Of a stretch of DNA of 11,869 nucleotides, positions 6,717 to 11,869 are shown one piece after another. Each line of letters starts with the position of its first letter. Position 1 is the first letter of the stretch. The stretch spans positions 1-11,869 of the forward strand of contig DPVW01000133.1 in NCBI GenBank assembly GCA_003529325.1, given 5' to 3'. The notes beneath the pieces were generated by a model, which was given only the letters and a program-made list of their open reading frames with translations, did not search any database and was not told the origin of the DNA. Source of the DNA: Candidatus Latescibacterota bacterium. GTDB taxonomy: Bacteria > Latescibacterota > UBA2968 > UBA8231. A program made the position numbers and the translations under genes.

Positions 6717-7655
6717 TCAGGGGCTCGATGGGGCACGCAAGAGATCTCCCGAGACGATACTTTGCTCGCCTTCGAGGGTCCTGATCTGTGACAGGTGTGG
6801 GGCCAGAACCGCCACGATCTGCACCAGACCGACCCGCTGCGTGTCACGCTTTGAATAGACGACGAACTTGTAGCCTACTTCGATTTCATCCTCTACCCCG
6901 AGGTTCACGAACCCCTCCTCCCCCTCCAGGCTGAGAACCTTGGGATCATGGTGCGACAGACGTACAGCTCTGCTCCTGCCCCGCAACTGCTCGGCGATCT
7001 GTGCCAGCGCTTCGAAGGTCACCTTGCCGATGATGGTAGCGCGGAATTCCTCACCACCGAAAGGGACGTCATTCAATCCCGTGTGGGTCGCACGCGTTTC
7101 AGTGGGTCTGCCCAGCAACGTCAGCCCCAGATCGGTAGACGTAGCCTCAGATCGTCCCGCAACCTCTACAACACTGCCCTGTGACCCAGGCACCGTGTGC
7201 AGCAGCCGGGTTTCAACTTCGACGAGGGCGGTGTACGACGAATAACCAGCAACGAAGGGATTGCCAACACTGACCCGCTGGATGGAGAAATTGAGGATAT
7301 CACCTGTCATCACCAGATCCGCACCAAGCGCCTGCCCGATGCCCCGAGCCTGATCCTCTGTTATAGCGGCGTCCCTGCCGTCTTCGGGCAGTAAGGAGAA
7401 CGCCGAATCGACCGGGATGACAACGAAGTCTTGGCGCTGTCCGAGCAACTCACCCAAGTGTTCAGGGATTGCCTGCCGGATCTTCCAGGTACCGGGGAAA
7501 TGGCTGTGATCAGCAAAGGGGAGAATGACAATGCTGTCGCCGCTCTGCACCGCCGAGCCCGGAAGCGCATGCAGCAGCAGAGCGACCACGAACAGCTCAA
7601 CGACACGCCTGTAATCACCACCGACGCATGTCCTACGGATGTTGGTCGTCAGCAC
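6717..7655 (-). CDS. CsgG-like periplasmic protein with FlgT-C-like C-terminal domain
   Basis: A 312-aa exported protein. After a 36-residue N-terminal region containing a hydrophobic signal (VVELFVVALLLHALPGSA, 18-35) comes a CsgG/TolB-N-like alpha/beta domain: SIVILPFAD (41-49), FVVIPVDSAFSLL (77-89), ARGIGQALGADLVMTGDI (103-120) and EFRATIIGKVTFEALAQI (203-220), the helix that CsgG-like proteins place before a loop. Residues 249-306 (FVNLGVEDEIEVGYKFVVYS, VGLVQIVAVL, SGDLLR) resemble the FlgT C-terminal barrel. This pairing is known in outer-membrane and flagellar-associated proteins, but no flagellar or curli genes are here. There is no lipobox cysteine, unlike CsgG itself, so it is likely soluble periplasmic. 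GTG at 7655 overlaps the lipoprotein gene by 23 bases; its Shine-Dalgarno (GAGG) is distant (12 bases), so the exact start is less sure than the frame. No ATG lies further in. Confidence 0.82.
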   Translation of the reverse strand: MLTTNIRRTCVGGDYRRVVELFVVALLLHALPGSAVQSGDSIVILPFADHSHFPGTWKIRQAIPEHLGELLGQRQDFVVIPVDSAFSLLPEDGRDAAITEDQARGIGQALGADLVMTGDILNFSIQRVSVGNPFVAGYSSYTALVEVETRLLHTVPGSQGSVVEVAGRSEATSTDLGLTLLGRPTETRATHTGLNDVPFGGEEFRATIIGKVTFEALAQIAEQLRGRSRAVRLSHHDPKVLSLEGEEGFVNLGVEDEIEVGYKFVVYSKRDTQRVGLVQIVAVLAPHLSQIRTLEGEQSIVSGDLLRAPSSP

Positions 7656-8421
7656 TCACAAGAGGTTCCTCGACCTCCGTCCATTTTTCCGTTCTTCGAT
7701 CGAAATCGAACTGGCAGTCGATGGCATCCAGTACGTTGCCAAACTCATCGAACTTGAGGGCGAATTCATGCAGCACGAAGCGCACGCTCTTGACCTCGGG
7801 ATCAAGCGCATCGAAGGCGATCAGTCCGCTGTGATTCTCGCCTTTGAACACGGGCTGATCTTCGGCGTAATTGAGGCTGCGCACATGCCCCATACGAACC
7901 TCAAAGCGGTAGAACTCGTTGCCGCTCTGCCCCCGCAAGCCTCGGTAGTAGCGCTCGAAGCTTTCGTGCGGCGAGGTCGAAGGAATCCCATAGGCGTGGA
8001 GCACTTCGCCCCCATCGGTAAGCAGCACCGCTTCGAGAGGATCCAGTTCCACCTTGGCGAAGGTCTGATTGAACACGCTCACCCGAAACGTCGAGAAGCG
8101 ATTCGGCGTGTAGCCCACGTCGCCATCGACATAGTCGCCGTAGGTATATGGGTTTGTTGAGTACTTGCCTCGGACCGAGTCCTCGGGGAGCAGTCCGTTC
8201 AATTCTCCGTCCGTCAAATATCTGACGTTTAAACGAAGTCCCTCGACGGCATAGGAAATGGATCCGTCCTCCTCGGCTCGATAAGACGCATCCCCATCAC
8301 CGGTTTCGGTGGGCTCCATATAGGAGTTGAAATGAATCTTCGGCGGGAAGATGATACATCCCTGGAAAACCAGGGCAGCACATGGCAAGGCCCACCATAT
8401 GACCCTTCGCAAAACACTCAT
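7633..8421 (-). CDS. Probable lipoprotein of unknown function
   Basis: A 262-aa protein whose N-terminus, MSVLRRVIWWALPCAALVFQGC, has basic residues, a hydrophobic core and Cys22 as a potential lipidation site. The lipobox F-Q-G-C departs from the usual L-A/S-G/A-C pattern, so lipidation is likely rather than certain. The mature part is strand-rich and acidic with aromatic residues (GDYVDGDVGYTPNRFSTFRVSVFN, near 95-118) and resembles no family I can name. ATG at 8421 follows a purine-rich AAAGGGAAGGG. It starts 28 bases after the big TPR gene and overlaps the CsgG-like gene at its 3' end. A partner of these two in an envelope complex is an inference from gene order only. Confidence 0.8.
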   Translation of the reverse strand: MSVLRRVIWWALPCAALVFQGCIIFPPKIHFNSYMEPTETGDGDASYRAEEDGSISYAVEGLRLNVRYLTDGELNGLLPEDSVRGKYSTNPYTYGDYVDGDVGYTPNRFSTFRVSVFNQTFAKVELDPLEAVLLTDGGEVLHAYGIPSTSPHESFERYYRGLRGQSGNEFYRFEVRMGHVRSLNYAEDQPVFKGENHSGLIAFDALDPEVKSVRFVLHEFALKFDEFGNVLDAIDCQFDFDRRTEKWTEVEEPLVSADDQHP

Positions 8422-8449
8422 ACCCTTCCCTTTCTCGCGCGCGTATCCA

Positions 8450-11400
8450 TCACAATCTCGAGGTCACGATCCAGTCTCGATGTCCCTTGGCAAACTGGTA
8501 CGCCTCCTGGCTTGCCCTCTCCTCCGCAAACAATGAGATGACTCTGTCGTATGTCTGCACCGCCTCTTTCCACTGGCGCAGAAATTCAAAACAGACGCCC
8601 AGGTTACTCAACGCCCCAACCTCGACTTCGGTATCCGGGAAGCGCTCCTTCAAGCTGACAAACAGGGGCACCACCTGGCGGAACTTCTCCACCGCCTCTG
8701 CCGTTTTGGCCTCTTTTTCCAGGCTCAAAGCCTCGGAGAAAACAACCATCACCTGCTCGTATTCGCCGTAGGCAATGATCTCCCGAACATTCTTCAGCAC
8801 CTCAGGCACCTCACTGGCGATCTTGGAATCACCATAGTTCTGCAGCACGTACTCATACTCGGTAAGGGCCCTGCTGTACTCTTCTCTGTTGAAGAAATAG
8901 TCACCCAGGGTAAAGCGGGCGTCCGGCGCAAACTCGCTCTCGGGGAAATTACTGACGAGCTGGTCCAGTCCGGCAACGAACTCATCTTCGTTCTTCGCCT
9001 CGTAGAACGCCCAGGCCAGGTTGTACGTCGCCTCATCGCCGAATGGTGAATCCGGATAGACTTCCAGCACCGTTCGGTATAGCTGGGCGACCTCATCGAA
9101 GGCGCCCAGATTGAAGGCACTCTCCGCGGCGCGCATCATGGCCTCCGGAGCCACCTCGGAAGCGGGAAACTTCGCCACGAGATCCTTGAAAACATCACCC
9201 GAACGGTCGAATTCACGCAGGCTGAAGTGAGCGTAGCCAAGATAGTAGTACCCGTACAGCGCATTCGGAGAATCAGCAAATTCCGCGACGAAATCAGCGA
9301 GTGTTGCCGCCGCTTCGTCGAGGCGGTCCTGCTCGAAATAGAGCGTCCCGAGAGCATAGGCCATATCCGGAGAGTAGAAAGAGTCCGGATAGCGTTTCAA
9401 ACCTTCGGTATAGGTTGAAATCGCCTCCTCAAATTGGTCGCTTCGGTGCTGGCTCTCGGCGATGAGGTAATAGACCTGCTCGTCGATCCAGTAGTCTCTG
9501 TTCTGCTTATCGTCTGCAAACCCCAGTTGTAGAACTCGCTGCCCCATCTCGATGGCCAAGTCGTACTGCTCCAACTCGAGGTAGAGCTCAAGAATCAATA
9601 CCATGTACTCTACACGCTCGGCGGGATCTTCCGAGGTGGCGGCAAGCCGGGTGTAACTCTCCAGTGCCTCCTGCTGTTTGTTCAAGCGCAGGTAGGCCAT
9701 GCCAAGCATCTTCTGTGCCGGACCTCGAATGCGCTCGTTCTCAGAATTCACCAGCGCCTTCAGATCACCCGCCGCCTCGGCGTACCGTTCCAGCCGGGAG
9801 TAACTCGTCGCTCTGTCGTAGCGGGCGATTTCGCGCAACAGCGGGTCTGGCGTGGTTTCGATGGTCTCGGAAAAAGCATCTACCGCGAAATCGAACTGCC
9901 CTTTGCCGATCCATGCCTTCCCCATCAGGTAGCTGAACTGCGCCCGCTCACCTTCGCTGTCGGAGGCCTGGAGACCGATTTCAAGAACCCGCAGCGCCCT
10001 GTCAAACTCTGCAAAGCCCACGTACGCCCGCGCCGCCTCGAGACGGGAGAGCGAGAACTGGGGGGCGCTTTCGCGTACCAACAACAGATGTTGCGTGGCC
10101 AGCTCAAGCTTCTGCGCTTTGCTGAAAACGAGTCCAAGCTCAAAGTGGGCGATATCCAGATGGGTGGGATCAGCAGCACTGGTGATGATCTCTTCGTATA
10201 TCGTGGCCGACTCATCATAGGCTTGCTGCCCGAACTGCATCCGTGCCAGCTGGAACTGAGAACTCCGGCCGTAGGTGCCCCCTGCATCTTCATCGATGAT
10301 CTCGCGATAGACGGCGAGGGCGCGACGGTTCTCCTTTTCCCCGCCGAGCATCTGTCTCGTGAGCCCGGAATTGAACTTGGCCGCCATGTCGAACAGGGGA
10401 TCGGGGAATTGCTCCAGCTGCGTCGAATACGACTGCAGAGCCTGGTTGTACGCCTGCTGCGCCGGCGCGACCTCGCCTTGTTGGGCGAGGCGTTCGGCCT
10501 TGGAATAATGCGCCTGGCCGATCTCGTACCAGGCGTTGGCCAGGGAATACCCGGCAGAACCCGCGACCTCGCCATACCCCTTGGAGTAGACATTGAACTC
10601 GCGAATCGCGTCGTCGAAAAGCTCCTCCCCCCACTCCGTGCTCGCCTCGACGTATCGCTGTGCGAGCCGGAACTGCATTCGTGCCTGGAAGGTTTTGCTC
10701 GGCGTATTGTCGATCGCTTCCCGGTAGGCACCCACACAGCGGCTGAGCTGACCGTTCGCGAAGTGCATGTCAGCAAGGCTCTGATAGGCCTTCTCAACCA
10801 GACGCCGCTCCTGGGCAAACACGGTGACGACAGTCCGGTATGACGTCTCCGCCTGAGCAAAATTCTGCAGTTTGCTGTAACAGTCACCAGTGCGAATCTG
10901 GGCCTTGGCCGTCAACTCGTATTCGGTTTCATCCACCAGCCCAGCAACCTTCTCGAACTGCATCCGCTGGACTTCCTGCTCGCTCAACTGGCGAATATCG
11001 GCTCGGTCTACCAGTCGCTGGTAATGTGGAATCGCCTCAGCATAAAGTCCCTGGTCGTAGTAACACTCGCCGATCTGGAACAGCGCCCGGCTCACCTGGA
11101 ACCCGGCATCGAAACGTTGTGTCAACTCGACGAATGCCTCGATACTATGAGGGTAATCTTGCAGTTCATAGTAGGACCAACCGATGTTGTACAACACCTC
11201 TACCAGATAGGGGTGATCGGGGTATCGTTCGACGAATTCCAAGCCCTTCCGAATCACTTCCTTGTAACGTTTGGCGCTGTACCAGCAGGTCATGATCCTG
11301 CCTTGCGCCAGAACACGCAGCTCCTCGGATACCGCCTGCTCTTCCACCCTTGAAAAGAAGCTCACCGCCTGCTCCAGATAGGCCTCCGCCTTCCTGGTTC

Positions 11401-11737
11401 GCTCCGCCTTCTGCTCTTCGTTGCGCAGGTTTCCTGCCGCTTGAAACTCCTCCTCGAACATCTTGAAGTACGAATTGCCCACCTGATAGATCGCCGCGTC
11501 CTTAACGGTGGATTCGACCTCGCCGACAACGACGATGATCTCGCCGTCATCCAGCAGGATGCTGGCCACATCCCCCACACTCCGGTATTTCTCGATCGCC
11601 TGGTCGTACGCACCCTCGGAGTAGAATCCCTGGCCCGCCTGGAACGTGGAGAGCATGTAGTCCCCCGTGGGCACATCCTTGGCAACAAGAGCGATCCCCA
11701 GCGTTATGCTGGCGATGACGATTCCTAACAATCCCAT
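8450..11737 (-). CDS. Large membrane-anchored TPR repeat protein
   Basis: A 1095-aa protein with an uncleaved-looking N-terminal hydrophobic segment (MGLLGIVIASITLGIALVA) and then almost nothing but tetratricopeptide-type helix pairs. Repeat units with the A/G-Y-A spacing are seen at about 34-54, 182-207, 219-244, 283-308, 318-341, 530-555, 568-590, 600-625, 638-663, 675-700, 755-780, 792-818, 830-855, 868-895, 905-930, 940-968 and 1045-1070, many introduced by YPDS/FPES/FPAS turns. The long solenoid is probably a periplasmic docking scaffold resembling the TPR parts of BamD/YbgF-like proteins; no enzymatic domain is seen. Two inserts break the regularity, one strand-like at about 60-82 and one of about 18 residues at 245-262. 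ATG at 11737 has GGGAGG nine bases upstream. The helices after 980 are coiled-coil-like and Glu-rich. Confidence 0.92.
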   Translation of the reverse strand: MGLLGIVIASITLGIALVAKDVPTGDYMLSTFQAGQGFYSEGAYDQAIEKYRSVGDVASILLDDGEIIVVVGEVESTVKDAAIYQVGNSYFKMFEEEFQAAGNLRNEEQKAERTRKAEAYLEQAVSFFSRVEEQAVSEELRVLAQGRIMTCWYSAKRYKEVIRKGLEFVERYPDHPYLVEVLYNIGWSYYELQDYPHSIEAFVELTQRFDAGFQVSRALFQIGECYYDQGLYAEAIPHYQRLVDRADIRQLSEQEVQRMQFEKVAGLVDETEYELTAKAQIRTGDCYSKLQNFAQAETSYRTVVTVFAQERRLVEKAYQSLADMHFANGQLSRCVGAYREAIDNTPSKTFQARMQFRLAQRYVEASTEWGEELFDDAIREFNVYSKGYGEVAGSAGYSLANAWYEIGQAHYSKAERLAQQGEVAPAQQAYNQALQSYSTQLEQFPDPLFDMAAKFNSGLTRQMLGGEKENRRALAVYREIIDEDAGGTYGRSSQFQLARMQFGQQAYDESATIYEEIITSAADPTHLDIAHFELGLVFSKAQKLELATQHLLLVRESAPQFSLSRLEAARAYVGFAEFDRALRVLEIGLQASDSEGERAQFSYLMGKAWIGKGQFDFAVDAFSETIETTPDPLLREIARYDRATSYSRLERYAEAAGDLKALVNSENERIRGPAQKMLGMAYLRLNKQQEALESYTRLAATSEDPAERVEYMVLILELYLELEQYDLAIEMGQRVLQLGFADDKQNRDYWIDEQVYYLIAESQHRSDQFEEAISTYTEGLKRYPDSFYSPDMAYALGTLYFEQDRLDEAAATLADFVAEFADSPNALYGYYYLGYAHFSLREFDRSGDVFKDLVAKFPASEVAPEAMMRAAESAFNLGAFDEVAQLYRTVLEVYPDSPFGDEATYNLAWAFYEAKNEDEFVAGLDQLVSNFPESEFAPDARFTLGDYFFNREEYSRALTEYEYVLQNYGDSKIASEVPEVLKNVREIIAYGEYEQVMVVFSEALSLEKEAKTAEAVEKFRQVVPLFVSLKERFPDTEVEVGALSNLGVCFEFLRQWKEAVQTYDRVISLFAEERASQEAYQFAKGHRDWIVTSRL

Positions 11738-11746
11738 GAGGGGCTG

Positions 11747-11752
11747 CCTCCC
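11747..11752 (-). promoter_or_regulatory. Ribosome binding site of the large TPR gene
   Basis: GGGAGG on the minus strand, nine bases before ATG at 11737, in the 34-base gap after the upstream TPR gene. It identifies the start. Confidence 0.7.
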
Positions 11753-11771
11753 GTTGTCGGTCCCTGGACTA

Positions 11772-11869
11772 TCAATGGACCTCCATGGCCTGAAGCCTCT
11801 GCAGCGACTTTTCAGCCTGTTGGAACCCTGGGCGGATCGAGAGCGCCGTCTGGTATTCTTCTAGCGCCC
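11772..11869 (-). CDS. C-terminal end of a TPR protein (partial)
   Basis: Only the last 31 codons are present, so the gene begins beyond the right edge. Reading 11867 leftwards gives ALEEYQTALSIRPG, then FQQAEKSLQRLQAMEVH and a TGA at 11774-11772. A-L-x-x-Y-x-x-A-L-x-x-x-P is the second helix of a canonical TPR followed by the capping helix, so this is very probably the end of a TPR protein distinct from the 1095-aa one. It precedes that gene by 34 bases on the same strand, consistent with one operon. The frame has no stop in these 31 codons and ends cleanly upstream of the GGGAGG. Confidence 0.78.
   Translation of the reverse strand, partial: ALEEYQTALSIRPGFQQAEKSLQRLQAMEVH

Larger units (their letters stand above)
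427..11869 (-). other. Predicted single transcription unit of nine leftward genes
   Basis: Gaps, from right to left, are 34 and 28 bases, a 23-base overlap, a 1-base gap, a 4-base overlap (GTGA), a 1-base overlap (TGATG), 2 bases and 16 bases. There is no room for independent promoters except inside coding sequence, and no hairpin followed by a T-run was seen in the gaps. Co-transcription of an envelope module and a carbohydrate module is therefore the simplest reading; internal promoters inside genes are not excluded. The promoter would lie to the right of 11869. Confidence 0.75.

Noticed and set aside
6716..6847. N-terminal extension of the CRTAC1-type protein to 6847
   Set aside because: It would put 44 Arg/Ser/Cys-rich residues before an obvious signal peptide and overlap the CsgG-like gene.
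8425..8449. CG-rich GCGCGCG run between the TPR and lipoprotein genes as a possible terminator
   Set aside because: The alternating CG run is too short for a stable stem with a loop and has no T-run in the leftward direction; the gap is only 28 bases in an operon.
10088..10843. A 251-codon open frame on the plus strand
   Set aside because: Antisense to the TPR solenoid. It reads as Leu/Arg-rich sequence with some protein-like look, a usual mirror of helical codons; no start signal or family resemblance.

Overview
The window is one strand-consistent block of genes from a GC-rich (roughly 58-60%, estimated by eye) Gram-negative bacterium. Evidence for a Gram-negative envelope is a likely lipoprotein, several signal peptides, a CsgG-like protein and a large membrane-anchored TPR protein. 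The mixture of an FG-GAP/ASPIC-UnbV (CRTAC1-type) protein, a Ldh2-family dehydrogenase, a mannonate dehydratase and an orphan glycosidase-like TIM barrel recalls metagenomic lineages such as Latescibacterota, Poribacteria, Gemmatimonadota or Planctomycetota. That assignment is a weak inference; no marker gene is present.

Layout, left to right. The first 442 bases carry the 3' end of a rightward gene of unknown function. Its reading frame is broken once near 256-264, and it runs convergently into the next gene with a 16-base overlap. Everything else is leftward and should be read from right to left: the last 31 codons of a TPR protein (11869-11772), a 1095-aa TPR scaffold (11737-8450), a 262-aa probable lipoprotein (8421-7633), a 312-aa CsgG-like periplasmic protein with a FlgT-C-like tail (7655-6717), a 574-aa secreted CRTAC1-type propeller (6715-4991), a 426-aa secreted beta-rich protein starting at GTG (4994-3714), a 334-aa Ldh2-family dehydrogenase (3714-2710), a 430-aa glycosidase-like TIM-barrel protein (2707-1415) and mannonate dehydratase UxuA (1398-427).

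The leftward genes are separated by at most 34 bases, and three junctions overlap (23 bases, GTGA and TGATG). They therefore look like one transcript, whose promoter lies beyond the right edge. Functionally it has two halves: an envelope half (TPR, TPR, lipoprotein, CsgG-like) and a carbohydrate half (two secreted proteins, then three cytoplasmic enzymes). The second half suggests breakdown of a uronic-acid-containing sugar ending in mannonate to 2-keto-3-deoxygluconate. What the envelope half does, and whether the two halves cooperate, cannot be told from sequence alone.

There is no stretch over 300 bases without a gene; the largest gap between leftward genes is 34 bases. I saw no tRNA, rRNA, CRISPR array, insertion sequence, attachment site or convincing terminator.
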